Positions 25,301-32,298 of a stretch of DNA of 32,298 bases are shown here, piece after piece (within the stretch, counting starts at the first letter, position 1; each line of letters begins with the position of its first letter). The DNA comes from Pseudomonadota bacterium. Lineage in GTDB: Bacteria > Pseudomonadota > Gammaproteobacteria > Burkholderiales > Burkholderiaceae_C. Below the pieces are notes generated by a model. The model was given only the letters and a program-made list of their open reading frames with translations. It was not told where the DNA came from and did no database searches. The stretch is taken from the NCBI GenBank assembly GCA_021830925.1, contig JAKBNS010000031.1, positions 1 through 32,298 on the forward strand, read 5' to 3'. The position numbers and the translations under genes were made by a program.

Positions 25301-26419
25301 GCCCGCGCCGGTGGCCGCGCCCGGGAACGGGGAGATCGCGGTCGGGTGGTTGTGGGTCTCCACCTTCATCAGCGTGTGCACCAGCGCCGGCTCGGCCGCG
25401 TAGAGGTGGTCGGCGCCCTGGGGTTGCCAGCGCTGCACCGTGCCGCCTTGCATGACCGCGGCGTTGTCCGAATAGGCCACCACCGTGCCCTGCGGGTTCG
25501 CGGCGTGGGTGTTGCGGATCATGCCGAACAGGGTGTGTTCCTGCTCGCGCCCGTCGATGATGAAGCGGGCGTTGAAGATCTTGTGCCGGCAGTGCTCGCT
25601 GTTGGCCTGCGCGAACATCAGCAATTCGACGTCGGTGGGGTTGCGTCCGAGCTGGCCGGCGAAGGCCTGCGCCAGGTAGTCGATCTCGTCGTCCGACAGC
25701 GCCAGGCCCTGCTCGACGTTGGCGCGCGCCAGCGCCTCGCGGCCCTGGCCCAGCACATCCACGCTGCGCAGCGGCTGCGGCGGCAGGTCGTCGAACAGGC
25801 GGTGCGCCTCGGCGCGCGACAGCACGACACTCTCGGTCATGCGGTCGTGCAGCGCGCGCGCCAGCAGCAGCAATGCGTCCGTCCCCGGGACCGGCGCGCG
25901 GCGCGCCAGCTCGAAGCGGAATTCCACCGCGCGCTCGATGCGCCGCACCTCGGCGCCGCAGTGGCGCGCGATCTCGGTAGCCTTGCTGGCCCAGGGGGAG
26001 ATGGTGCCCAGGCGCGGCAGCACCAGCACGGCCGGGCCGTCCTGCGGGCCGGTGTAGGGCGTGCCGTAGCGCAGCAACTCGCCCAGGCGGGCGCGCAAGG
26101 CCTGGTCGACCGCGGCGTCGGTGGCCACGAAATGCACCAGGCGCGCGTGCAGCCCGGCGATGCCTGCGGCTTCGGCCGGGCAGGATTCGCGCAGAGTCTG
26201 CAGCAGCGCGCGCAGGCGGAACGCCGACAATGCGACGCCGCCTTCGAATTCGACGATCGGGGGACGCTCGCCGCCCGAGAGGGGGGCCTTGGAGTCGGCG
26301 GCAGCGGCGGACGCGGGGAAAGGGAAGGAAGCGGTGGAGGCGGTGGGTGTGGACAAGGCGGGAACTCGCGTAGCGGCGGATCGGCAGCGCCGCCGCGCCT
26401 CGACGCGGGGCAAGGTCAT
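22295..26419 (-). CDS. purL: Phosphoribosylformylglycinamidine synthase (single-chain PurL)
   Basis: A large single-chain FGAM synthase (1374 residues from the ATG at 26419), which converts FGAR, glutamine and ATP to FGAM in purine synthesis. Domains in order: N-terminal PurS-like part ([15 protein letters not shown]), linker, the two FGAM synthetase halves with [32 protein letters not shown] and a second half with DRSDGGL, then a C-terminal glutaminase with nucleophile Cys1218 in GVCNGCQML and MPHPERV. The start is uncertain: the first 50 residues are low-complexity and not expected from the family. A TTG at 26356 is the only other start codon before the conserved region. Neither has a good ribosome site. 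It diverges from map across 63 bp. Confidence 0.95.
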   Translation of the reverse strand: MTLPRVEARRRCRSAATRVPALSTPTASTASFPFPASAAAADSKAPLSGGERPPIVEFEGGVALSAFRLRALLQTLRESCPAEAAGIAGLHARLVHFVATDAAVDQALRARLGELLRYGTPYTGPQDGPAVLVLPRLGTISPWASKATEIARHCGAEVRRIERAVEFRFELARRAPVPGTDALLLLARALHDRMTESVVLSRAEAHRLFDDLPPQPLRSVDVLGQGREALARANVEQGLALSDDEIDYLAQAFAGQLGRNPTDVELLMFAQANSEHCRHKIFNARFIIDGREQEHTLFGMIRNTHAANPQGTVVAYSDNAAVMQGGTVQRWQPQGADHLYAAEPALVHTLMKVETHNHPTAISPFPGAATGAGGEIRDEGATGRGGRPKAGLSGFHVSSLRLDPARPEPWEGEDVGRPGHLASALQIMVDGPIGAAAFNNEFGRPNLCGVFRVFEQAAGERRWGYHKPIMLAGGVGEIADAHTHKVEFPPGTLLLQLGGPGMRIGVGGGAASSLATGTNAEHLDFDSVQRGNPEMQRRAQEVIEACRGLGAANPILAIHDVGAGGLSNALPELVDGAGLGASLELRDVPVEESGLSPREIWCNESQERYVLAIAPEALDEFAALCARERCPFAVLGRAQDDALLRMADRLLGQAPVDMPMSVLLGKPPRMVRDVRSQALRLPDIDLTGVELEWAARTVLRHPSVASKRFLISIGDRTVGGLSHRDPMVGPWQVPVADCAITLADYAGTRGEAMAMGERTPLAVADAAASGRMAVAEALTNLLAAPLPSLGQVKLSCNWMAACGQPGQDAALYETVRAVAMELCPRLGIAVPVGKDSLSMHTRWQADGGERSVSSPVSLLVSAFAVLDDVRAAWTPQLRLDQGATVLLLVDLGHGRQRMGGSILAQALGQAVQPVPDLDDAEDLQRLCAALAELRRQDLVLAYHDRSDGGLWAAVCEMAFAGRAGLALNLDMPIAAAEALPDEGDAKNWAQQVAERRNDLGLRVLFNEEPGVVLQLRLEQRDQAMRILREHGLSACSHVVGQVGPGDTLEVWRDSRRMLQVPRAELMREWDHVSHAIASLRDNPECADSEHALACGDDPGLHAELRFDMAEDVAAPFVASGARPRVAILREQGVNSQREMAWAMDRAGFATHDVHMSDLIAGRVDLRAFRGLVACGGFSYGDVLGAGEGWARTIRFNPALEQGFAEFFGRSDTFALGVCNGCQMLAALAPMIPGAQAWPRFTRNRSEQYEARLAMVEVLPSPSLFFSGMAGSRMPIVVAHGEGYADFSQQGDAAGVDAALRFVDGHGRPTEAYPLNPNGSAGGLTGVTTADGRFTALMPHPERVHRGLQFSWAPREWGDASPWTRMFRNARAWCA

Positions 26420-26482
26420 TGTAGGCGGGCCGTGTTCGCGCGCGCGAGCGCGTGGGCGCCGGCCGGTGAGATAATGCGAAAC

Positions 26483-27298
26483 ATGAGTATTTCCATCAAG
26501 ACCGAGCAGGACCTCGTCGAGTTGCGCGTCGCGGCGCGCCTGGGGGCCGAATTGCTCGACTACCTCACGCCCTTCGTCCAGCCCGGCATCACGACGAAGG
26601 AGATCGACCGCCTGGCGCACGAATACACGGTGAAGGTGCAGGGAGGCATTCCCGCTCCGCTGAACTACGCCCCGCCCGGCTACACGCCCTACCCGGCGTC
26701 GATCTGCACCTCGGTCAACCACGTGGTCTGCCACGGCATCCCGAACGATCGTGCGCTCAAGGACGGTGACATCGTGAACATCGACGTCACGGTGATCAAG
26801 AACGGCTGGCACGGCGACACCAGCCGCATGTTTCTGATCGGCAAGGTACCGACGCACGTCGAGCGCCTGTGCCGCATCACCTACGAGGCGATGTGGCACG
26901 GCATCCAGCAGGTGCGCCCGGGCGCCCACCTGGGCGACATCGGGCACGCCATCCAGACCTTCGCCGAGGCGGCCGGCTACAGCGTGGTGCGGGAATTCTG
27001 CGGCCACGGCATCGGGCGCAAGTTCCATGAGGACCCGCAGGTGCTGCACTACGGCAGGCCCGGCACGCTGGAGGAACTGCGCCCCGGCATGGTGTTCACC
27101 ATCGAACCGATGATCAATGCCGGGCGCCGCGAGATCCGCGAAATGCCCGACGGCTGGACCATCGTCACCAAGGACCGCTCGCTGTCGGCGCAGTGGGAAC
27201 ACATGGTGCTGGTCACCCCCACCGGCTACGAGGTCCTGACGGTATCGGCCGGCACGCCGGCACCGCCCGCCTTCGTCGGCGCCGCGCAGGCGGCCTGA
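26483..27298 (+). CDS. map: Methionine aminopeptidase, type I
   Basis: A 271-residue cytoplasmic enzyme that removes the initiator methionine. All five metal ligands are present: Asp101, Asp112, His175, Glu208 and Glu239, in [37 protein letters not shown] and SAQWEHM. I choose the ATG at 26483 ([10 protein letters not shown]), the usual family start. Another in-frame ATG lies at 26474, and a GGTGAG at 26465-26470 is better spaced from 26483 (12 bases) than from 26474 (3 bases), though neither is ideal. It has a 25-residue Ala/Pro-rich tail and is followed after 6 bp by glnD, so they form an operon. Confidence 0.96.
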   Translation: MSISIKTEQDLVELRVAARLGAELLDYLTPFVQPGITTKEIDRLAHEYTVKVQGGIPAPLNYAPPGYTPYPASICTSVNHVVCHGIPNDRALKDGDIVNIDVTVIKNGWHGDTSRMFLIGKVPTHVERLCRITYEAMWHGIQQVRPGAHLGDIGHAIQTFAEAAGYSVVREFCGHGIGRKFHEDPQVLHYGRPGTLEELRPGMVFTIEPMINAGRREIREMPDGWTIVTKDRSLSAQWEHMVLVTPTGYEVLTVSAGTPAPPAFVGAAQAA

Positions 27299-27304
27299 GC
27301 CGCG

Positions 27305-29935
27305 GTGAGCCAGGCCGCGACCACCCTCGAACCGCCCGCCTCGCCGGGCCTGCCCGGCGAGGCCGCGCGCATTCGTGGCGCCTGGCGCGCCGCGCGCCAG
27401 CACTGCATCGACGACTTCCGCGCCCATCCCGGCCGCCTGGCCCAGCTGCTGCGCGGCCTGTGCCGCGGCGCCGAAGCGGCGCTGCGCGAGGTATGGGCGC
27501 TGGCGCGCATGCCCGAGACGGCCGCGTTGCTGGCGGTGGGCGGCTTCGGTCGCGGCGAACTGTTTCCCGGCTCCGACATCGACGTGCTGGTGCTGTTGCC
27601 CGACGCGCCCGACGCGGCGGTGCAGGCCGCCGCGGAGCGCTTCGTCGCGGCCTGCTGGGACGCTGGGCTGGAAATCGGCCCAAGCGTGCGCACCGTGCAG
27701 GCCTGCGTGGAAGAGTCGGCCGACGACCTGACGGTGCAGACCTCGCTGCTGGAGGCGCGCCCGCTGTGCGGCAACGCCGCGCTGGCGCGACGCCTGCGCA
27801 GCGCGTGGAGCGTCGAACTGGATCCGCGCGCATTCTTCCAGGCCAAGCTGCTGGAGATGCGCCAGCGCCACGCCAAGTTCGAGAACACGCCCTACGCGCT
27901 CGAGCCCAATTGCAAGGAAAGCCCCGGTGGGCTGCGCGACCTGCAGATCCTGCTGTGGGTGGCGCGCGCGGCCGGCCTGGGCAGCAACTGGTCGCAACTG
28001 CTGCGCAGCGGAGTGCTCAGCCGCTACGAGGCGCGCAAGATCCAGGCCAACGAGCGCGTGCTCAAGCGCATCCGCGCCCACCTGCATCTGGCCGCGGGCC
28101 GGCGCGAGGACCGGCTGGTGTTCGACCTGCAGACCGCCGTGGCGGCCTCGCTGGGCCTGAGCCCCGAGCCCACCAAGCGCGCCGGCGAGGTGCTGATGCA
28201 GCAGTACTACTGGGCCGCCAAGGCGGTGGAGCAGCTCAACCAGATCGTGCTGCTGACCATCGAGGGACGCCTGTGGCCGGAACTCGCCGAACAGACCGGG
28301 CGCCCGATCACCGGCATCGACGGCGTGGTCGACGGCATGTTCCTGGACAAGGACGGCCGGCTCGAGCCTGCCGACCCGTCGCTGTACGAACGCGATCCGC
28401 CGGCCATCCTCGAGACCTTCGTGGCCTTCACCCTGGCCCCGGGCATTCGCGGCCTGACCGCGCCGACGCTGCGCGCGCTCTACCACGCGCGCGAAAGCAT
28501 GAATGCTGGCTTCCGCGCCGATCCGCGCAGCCGCGCGGCCTTCATGCGCATCCTGCGCTCGCCCAGCGGCATCACCCATGCGCTGCGCCTGATGAACCGC
28601 ACCAGCGTGCTGGGGCGCTACCTGCCCGCGTTCCGGCGCATCGTCGGACGCATGCAGCACGACCTGTTCCACGTCTACACGGTGGACCAGCACACCTTGA
28701 TGGTGGTGCGCAACGTGCGCCGGTTCTTCATCCTGGAGCACGCGCACGAATACCCCTTCTGCGCCCAGCTCGCCGCCAGCCTCGAGAAGCCCTGGCGCCT
28801 GGTGCTGGCCGCGCTGTTCCACGACATCGCCAAGGGGCGCGGCGGGGACCACTCCGTGCTCGGCGCGCAGGAACTGCGCTCCTTCGCGCGCGCGCACGGG
28901 ATGGATCGCGAGGACACCGAATTCGTCGCCCAGCTGGTCGCGCATCACCTGACCATGTCGCGCGTGGCGCAGAAGGAAGACCTCAGCGACCCCGACGTGG
29001 TGCTGCGTTTCGCCTCGCAGGTGGGCAGCGCGCCGCTGCTCACCGCGCTGTACCTGTTGACCGTGGCCGACATCCGCGGCACCAGCCCGAAGGTCTGGAA
29101 CGGCTGGAAGGCCAAGCTGCTGGAAGACCTGTACCGCACCACGCTGCGCGTGCTGGGCGGCCAGGCGCCGAACCCGCAGGCCGAGATCGAGCAGCGCCGG
29201 GCAGAGGCGCGGCGCCTGCTGAACCTGTACGGACTGGACGAGCACGCCTCGGCGCAGCTTTGGGACACGCTGGACTCGAGCTATTTCCAGCGCCACGACC
29301 CGGCCGACGTGGCCTGGCACACGCGCGAGCTGCTGCGCCGCGGCGCCGGCGACGGCAGCGTCGTCAGCTGCCGCCTGGCGCCCCACGGCGAGGGACTGCA
29401 GGTGCTGGTGTACTGGGCCGATCAGCCCGATCTGTTCGCGCGCATCTGCGGGTTTTTCGACAGCCACAACTTCAGCATTCTCGACGCCAAGGTGCACACC
29501 ACGCGGGCCGGGCGCGCGCTGGACAGCTTCGTGGTGGTCGAGCCCTCGCTGGCGCAGCGCTACCGCCACCTGATCTCGCTGGTGGAAGTCGAACTGGCGC
29601 GCACCCTGACCGAGCGCGGCCCGCTGCCGGAACCGGTGCGCGGGCGCGTGTCGCGCCGGGTGCGCAACTTCCCGGTCCAGCCGCGCGTGGACCTGCGCGC
29701 CGACGAGCGCCGCAACCACTGGATCCTCAGCGTGCGCGCGAGCGACCGCACCGGGCTGCTGTACGCGGTCGCGCGGGTGCTCGCGGCGCGCGCCATCAGC
29801 GTGCAACTGGCCAAGGTCAGCACCCTGGGCGAGCGCGTGGAGGACACCTTCCTGCTGCAGGGCGAAGGCCTGGGCAGCGAGCGCACGCAGATCGAGCTGG
29901 AAAGCGAACTGCTGGCGGAACTGGCGCCTCAGTAG
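27305..29935 (+). CDS. glnD: [Protein-PII] uridylyltransferase/uridylyl-removing enzyme GlnD
   Basis: An 876-residue bifunctional nitrogen sensor that uridylylates PII proteins when glutamine is low and removes UMP when it is high. Domains in order: nucleotidyltransferase with [20 protein letters not shown] (Gly79-Gly80, Asp91, Asp93); a central helical region; an HD hydrolase domain with His506-Asp507 in [17 protein letters not shown]; and two ACT domains that bind glutamine, from about residue 697 and about 804. The start is GTG at 27305, 6 bp after the map stop, with no strong ribosome site, so translation may be coupled to map. It ends in TAG and converges on cbpM. Confidence 0.96.
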   Translation: MSQAATTLEPPASPGLPGEAARIRGAWRAARQHCIDDFRAHPGRLAQLLRGLCRGAEAALREVWALARMPETAALLAVGGFGRGELFPGSDIDVLVLLPDAPDAAVQAAAERFVAACWDAGLEIGPSVRTVQACVEESADDLTVQTSLLEARPLCGNAALARRLRSAWSVELDPRAFFQAKLLEMRQRHAKFENTPYALEPNCKESPGGLRDLQILLWVARAAGLGSNWSQLLRSGVLSRYEARKIQANERVLKRIRAHLHLAAGRREDRLVFDLQTAVAASLGLSPEPTKRAGEVLMQQYYWAAKAVEQLNQIVLLTIEGRLWPELAEQTGRPITGIDGVVDGMFLDKDGRLEPADPSLYERDPPAILETFVAFTLAPGIRGLTAPTLRALYHARESMNAGFRADPRSRAAFMRILRSPSGITHALRLMNRTSVLGRYLPAFRRIVGRMQHDLFHVYTVDQHTLMVVRNVRRFFILEHAHEYPFCAQLAASLEKPWRLVLAALFHDIAKGRGGDHSVLGAQELRSFARAHGMDREDTEFVAQLVAHHLTMSRVAQKEDLSDPDVVLRFASQVGSAPLLTALYLLTVADIRGTSPKVWNGWKAKLLEDLYRTTLRVLGGQAPNPQAEIEQRRAEARRLLNLYGLDEHASAQLWDTLDSSYFQRHDPADVAWHTRELLRRGAGDGSVVSCRLAPHGEGLQVLVYWADQPDLFARICGFFDSHNFSILDAKVHTTRAGRALDSFVVVEPSLAQRYRHLISLVEVELARTLTERGPLPEPVRGRVSRRVRNFPVQPRVDLRADERRNHWILSVRASDRTGLLYAVARVLAARAISVQLAKVSTLGERVEDTFLLQGEGLGSERTQIELESELLAELAPQ

Positions 29936-29959
29936 CCGGGGCGCGGCCTGCCGGCGCGG

Positions 29960-30313
29960 TCAGGTCTGCTCGCCGGAAACGTCGTCCGGACCCTCGGATG
30001 CCGGCGCATCCAGGCCGGCCCGCCGGAGCCGGGCCTCCAGACGGTCGATGCGTTCGAGCAGGTCCAGCGCCAGCGCGGCCCCCTCCAGATTCACGCCCAG
30101 ATCGCGTTGCAGCCGGCGCACCCGCCGCGCGACGAACAGGGCCTGCCCGGCGAACAGCATCTGAGCCTGTTCGTCGCCGCTCGTCCGCAGGATCGAGGCC
30201 TGCACCAACTCCAGCACCCAGGCCTCGGATTCGCCGCAGGCGCGCGCGATGTCGGCGGCGCGCAGCAGCACGCCGTCGTCCATGGCCAGGCAATCGACAA
30301 GGGGCGCTTGCAT
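29960..30313 (-). CDS. cbpM: Chaperone modulator CbpM (MerR-like)
   Basis: A 117-residue protein with a MerR-like helix-turn-helix (DGVLLRAADIARACGESEAWVLELVQASIL) followed by a helical segment with RRVRRLQRDLGVNLEGAALALDLLERIDRLEARL. In E. coli, CbpM binds the J-domain of CbpA and blocks its co-chaperone and DNA-binding activities. Start at 30313 has GAGG about 11 bases upstream and lies 17 bp behind cbpA on the same strand, as in the known cbpAM pair. The acidic last 17 residues are not conserved. A free-standing MerR regulator is the less likely alternative. Confidence 0.88.
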   Translation of the reverse strand: MQAPLVDCLAMDDGVLLRAADIARACGESEAWVLELVQASILRTSGDEQAQMLFAGQALFVARRVRRLQRDLGVNLEGAALALDLLERIDRLEARLRRAGLDAPASEGPDDVSGEQT

Positions 30314-30330
30314 CGCATCGGCCCTCGGGT

Positions 30331-31266
30331 TCAGGCTCCCGTGGGGGAGCGGGGATTGAAGGAAAGCTCCTCGGCCATGCGGCGCCAGGCCTGCGCGACC
30401 TTGGGGTCGTCGGCCGGCGGCAGCACCACGCGAAGCTCGACAAAAAGATCTCCGGGCGGCTTTCCGGGCAGCCCGCGCCCCTTCAGACGGAGCTTGCGCC
30501 CGGACTGGGAACCCGGCGGAATCTGCAATTCGACCTTGGCGCCGGGCACCGCGACCTGCAGTTTGCTGCCCAGCGCCGCCTCCCAGGGGGCCAGCGGGAG
30601 GTCCATGTACAGATCGCGCCCGACCACGCGCCACGCGGGGTGGGGGCGAAAGCGGATCTCCAGGTACAGATCGCCGCGCGCGCCCCTGGGACCCGGGGCC
30701 CCCTGCCCGGCCAGGCGCAGGCGCTGCCCTTCGCGCACCCCGGGGGGAATGCGCACGCGAAGGCTGCGCTCGGCCAGCCGCACGCGTCCCGAGGCGTCGG
30801 TCTGCGGGCTGCGCAGCGTGAAGGTCCGCTCGGCGCCGCCGAAGGCGTCCTCGAGGTCGATGTCCACGCGTGCGTGGTGGTCGCCAGTCATGCCCGCGTG
30901 GCCTCCGCCGCGCCGCGCGGCGCCGAACAGGGATTCGAAGAACTCGCTGAACGCCGCCTCGTCGTGCGCATCGTCGTGCGCGTCGTCGCCGCCGCTGAAC
31001 TCGAAGCCGCTGCCGAAATCAGGCGGCGGACGAAACTCCTGGCCGTCGCGCCAGCGCGATCCGAGGCGGTCGTAGGCGGCGCGCTTTTCCGCGTCGCCCA
31101 GCACCTCGTAGGCCTCGCCGATTTCCTTGAATCGCTCCTCGGCCTGAGGCTCCTTGCTGACGTCCGGGTGATATTTGCGCGCCAGCTTGCGGTAGGCGCG
31201 CTTGATCTCGTCCGCGCCGGCATCGCGGGGCACGCCCAGTAGCTCGTAGTAGTCCTTGAACTGCAT
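30331..31266 (-). CDS. cbpA: DnaJ-class co-chaperone, CbpA-type
   Basis: A 311-residue class II/III J-domain protein that stimulates DnaK and, in E. coli, binds curved DNA. The J-domain covers about residues 4-68, with the HPD motif at 33-35 in [12 protein letters not shown] and [18 protein letters not shown] after it. A Gly/Asp/His-rich linker (about 80-120) and two substrate-binding C-terminal domains follow, with [23 protein letters not shown] and [21 protein letters not shown]. The zinc-finger cysteines of DnaJ are absent, as expected for CbpA. It is followed by cbpM after 17 bp. A TATGCT at 31304-31299 (minus) could be a -10 but has no good -35. Confidence 0.92.
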   Translation of the reverse strand: MQFKDYYELLGVPRDAGADEIKRAYRKLARKYHPDVSKEPQAEERFKEIGEAYEVLGDAEKRAAYDRLGSRWRDGQEFRPPPDFGSGFEFSGGDDAHDDAHDEAAFSEFFESLFGAARRGGGHAGMTGDHHARVDIDLEDAFGGAERTFTLRSPQTDASGRVRLAERSLRVRIPPGVREGQRLRLAGQGAPGPRGARGDLYLEIRFRPHPAWRVVGRDLYMDLPLAPWEAALGSKLQVAVPGAKVELQIPPGSQSGRKLRLKGRGLPGKPPGDLFVELRVVLPPADDPKVAQAWRRMAEELSFNPRSPTGA

Positions 31267-31390
31267 CGGGATGGCCGCAGGGGCATTCGGAAAATTCGAG
31301 CATAGCGGCTGGCGCCGGCGCGCGCGATGACCTGCGGCAACTCCGTCGCGCCGCGGCGGATCGTCTCCTCCGGCACGCGGCGACCGGCGC

Positions 31391-32026
31391 TCAATCCCGG
31401 CGCGCGCCGCGCCCCCGCGGGTAGTGGATCAGGTCCAGGAACACCACGGCGGCCTCGGTGACATTGCGGTACCCGTGCTCCCGGTCCCCGGCCAGGCGCA
31501 GGCCCTCGCCCTCGCCGAGGCGCGCCCAGGCGCCGTCGCTGAGCACCTCCAGGCTGCCGCGCTGCACCACGACATGCTCCACCACCCCGGCCACGTGCGG
31601 CTCCGACACGCGCTCGTAGCCCGGCAGCAGAGTCAGTTCGAACACCTCGAAGCCCAGGTCCGGATCGAAGGGAAAGAGCGGCGCCACCAGCATCGCGTCG
31701 CTGGCCGGACGCGCGCGCACGCGCCCCGGATCGCGCACCTCGGCCGTGGCCGCCGCCGGAGGCGGCAGCAAGTCGCTGAGGGCGCAGCCGAAACCCCCGG
31801 CGATGCGCCACAGCAACGCCACCGTCGGGCTGGACTCCGCGCGCTCGATCTGCCCCAGCATGGCCTTGCTGACACCGCATACCTCGGCCGCGCGCTGCAG
31901 GCTCCAGCCGCGTTCGGTGCGCAACGCGCGCAGGTGCCCGGAGAGTTGTCGCGTGATGTCCGCGCCGGCTTCGCCCGCGCCGGGCGCCGGCGACTCGGAG
32001 TCCCTCTTGTGCGTTATAGCGTCCAT
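31391..32026 (-). CDS. XRE-family regulator with C-terminal cupin domain
   Basis: A 211-residue transcription regulator. A Cro/CI-type helix-turn-helix lies at about residues 28-90 ([45 protein letters not shown]). A cupin fold at about 110-205 ([29 protein letters not shown] and GDREHGYRN) probably senses a small ligand. It diverges from a benE-type transporter gene. In E. coli the XRE-cupin gene ydcN (sutR) is likewise the neighbour of the BenE-family gene ydcO, so this pair looks conserved. The start at 32026 has no clear ribosome site. A half-operator repeat lies inside codons 2-6, which suggests autoregulation. Confidence 0.88.
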   Translation of the reverse strand: MDAITHKRDSESPAPGAGEAGADITRQLSGHLRALRTERGWSLQRAAEVCGVSKAMLGQIERAESSPTVALLWRIAGGFGCALSDLLPPPAAATAEVRDPGRVRARPASDAMLVAPLFPFDPDLGFEVFELTLLPGYERVSEPHVAGVVEHVVVQRGSLEVLSDGAWARLGEGEGLRLAGDREHGYRNVTEAAVVFLDLIHYPRGRGARRD

Positions 32027-32062
32027 CGGTTAGGCTGAGGTCTTCGTGCGTTATCGCGCACG
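32009..32062. promoter_or_regulatory. Repeat pair and palindrome between the XRE regulator and benE: likely operator
   Basis: GTGCGTTATAGCG (32009-32021) and GTGCGTTATCGCG (32046-32058) are direct repeats differing at one base, 37 bp apart. The second is part of the palindrome CGTGCG-TTATCG-CGCACG (32045-32062). GATAAC on the minus strand (32055-32050) could be the regulator gene's -10, placing the palindrome on the promoter. The first repeat lies within the regulator's own first codons. Binding by the adjacent XRE-cupin protein is an inference. Confidence 0.5.
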
Positions 32063-32104
32063 ACGTCAGCTTAGCAGCCTGCCGCCTCCCGCCACCCGTC
32101 CACG

Positions 32105-32298
32105 ATGACCCAGCCCCCCCCTCCCACCTCACGCGCCGTCGCGCGCTGGCTGCAGCCCTCGCACGTGTCTGCGGGATTCGTCACGGTGCTGGTGGGCTAC
32201 ACCAGTTCGGCGGCCATCGTGTTCGAGGCGGCACGCGCCGCCGGCGCCGGCCCCGCGGAAATCGCTTCCTGGCTGTGGGCGCTGGGACTGGGCATGGG
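32105..32298 (+). CDS. benE: BenE-family (benzoate/H+ symporter-like) transporter, N-terminal part
   Basis: The first 64 residues of a protein that runs off the window with no stop codon. After a proline-rich start, PSHVSAGFVTVLVGYTSSAAIVFEAARAAGAGPAEIASWLWALGLGMG matches the first helices of BenE-type benzoate/proton symporters (E. coli YdcO). The ATG at 32105 lacks a clear ribosome site. The 78-bp gap to the divergent XRE-cupin regulator holds a palindromic operator candidate. Whether benzoate is the real substrate is unknown, since the YdcO branch is uncharacterised and no ben catabolic genes are visible here. Confidence 0.82.
   Translation, partial: MTQPPPPTSRAVARWLQPSHVSAGFVTVLVGYTSSAAIVFEAARAAGAGPAEIASWLWALGLGM

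Noticed and set aside
22223-26480. Very long plus-strand open frame opposite purL
   Set aside because: It is antisense to purL. The translation is Arg/His/Gln/Ala-rich with no family motif; long stop-free shadow frames are expected at 70% GC. Only its last part, map from 26483, is real.
26420-29806. Long minus-strand open frame upstream of and continuous with purL
   Set aside because: It is a shadow of map and glnD. No conserved domain appears before the purL start region.
29935-29955. GCCGG-N11-CCGGC between glnD and cbpM as a terminator
   Set aside because: Short 5-bp arms, an 11-base loop and no T-run; not distinguishable from GC-rich background.
27193-31242. 1349-codon plus-strand frame across glnD, cbpM and cbpA
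   Set aside because: It lies out of frame with glnD and antisense to cbpM/cbpA, and has a low-complexity composition. The real genes fully explain this stretch.
31266-31304. Possible heat-shock (sigma-32) promoter before cbpA (CTCGAA ... CCCC)
   Set aside because: The spacing between the two elements is about 11 bases, too short for the sigma-32 consensus, and both elements are imperfect.
1-32298. Insertion sequences, prophage genes, CRISPR arrays, rRNA and tRNA genes
   Set aside because: I looked for transposase or integrase motifs, regularly spaced repeats, and tRNA T-arm and acceptor patterns, and found none.

Overview
The window is about 32.3 kb of very GC-rich (roughly 70% by eye), densely coded chromosome. 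Gene families, gene order and codon use point to a betaproteobacterium of the Burkholderiales type: a livGFKHM transporter cluster, selO-msrB-yciB-bolA-ppiC, a single-chain purL, map-glnD and cbpAM. I cannot name a genus. I see no insertion sequence, phage, CRISPR array, rRNA or tRNA.

Layout. (1) 1-3.9 kb: the 3' part of serB, a metC-like cystathionine beta-lyase translationally coupled to a LapA-domain membrane protein, and a CNNM/CorC-type CBS membrane protein. (2) 3.9-8.6 kb, minus strand: a complete branched-chain amino-acid ABC transporter, transcribed livG-livF-livK-livH-livM, with a perfect 16-bp hairpin between livK and livH. (3) 8.8-12.8 kb, plus strand: selO, msrB, yciB, a BolA-family gene and a secreted parvulin isomerase, closed by a clear rho-independent terminator. 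(4) 13.0-15.4 kb, plus strand: an APC-family permease and a LysE/RhtB-family exporter with a GGTACA-type site array in front of it. (5) 15.4-21.3 kb, minus strand: a compact operon for a B-type (ba3-like) haem-copper oxidase, in the order small single-span subunit, CuA subunit II, subunit I, SCO copper chaperone, Caa3_CtaG-type assembly factor, then an FtsH protease. A plausible FNR-like promoter lies in front. (6) 21.5-26.4 kb, minus strand: a DUF1624 membrane protein overlapping the end of purL. (7) 26.5-29.9 kb, plus strand: map and glnD. (8) 30.0-32.0 kb, minus strand: cbpA-cbpM and an XRE-cupin regulator, divergent from the start of a benE-type transporter that runs off the window.

How the genes fit together. 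Most are core metabolism: serine, methionine and purine synthesis, PII nitrogen signalling, Met-aminopeptidase, chaperones and oxidative repair. The most distinctive unit is the oxidase operon, which carries its own copper-insertion and assembly genes and probably its own FtsH quality-control protease. Five gene pairs share ATGA stop/start overlaps. Three convergent gene pairs have their two TGA stop codons built into inverted repeats. I found no clearly new multi-gene system. The most useful leads are the oxidase-FtsH operon with its FNR-like promoter, the livK-livH hairpin, the Walker A Lys-to-Arg change in LivF, and two operator-like arrays (before the LysE gene and between the XRE regulator and benE).
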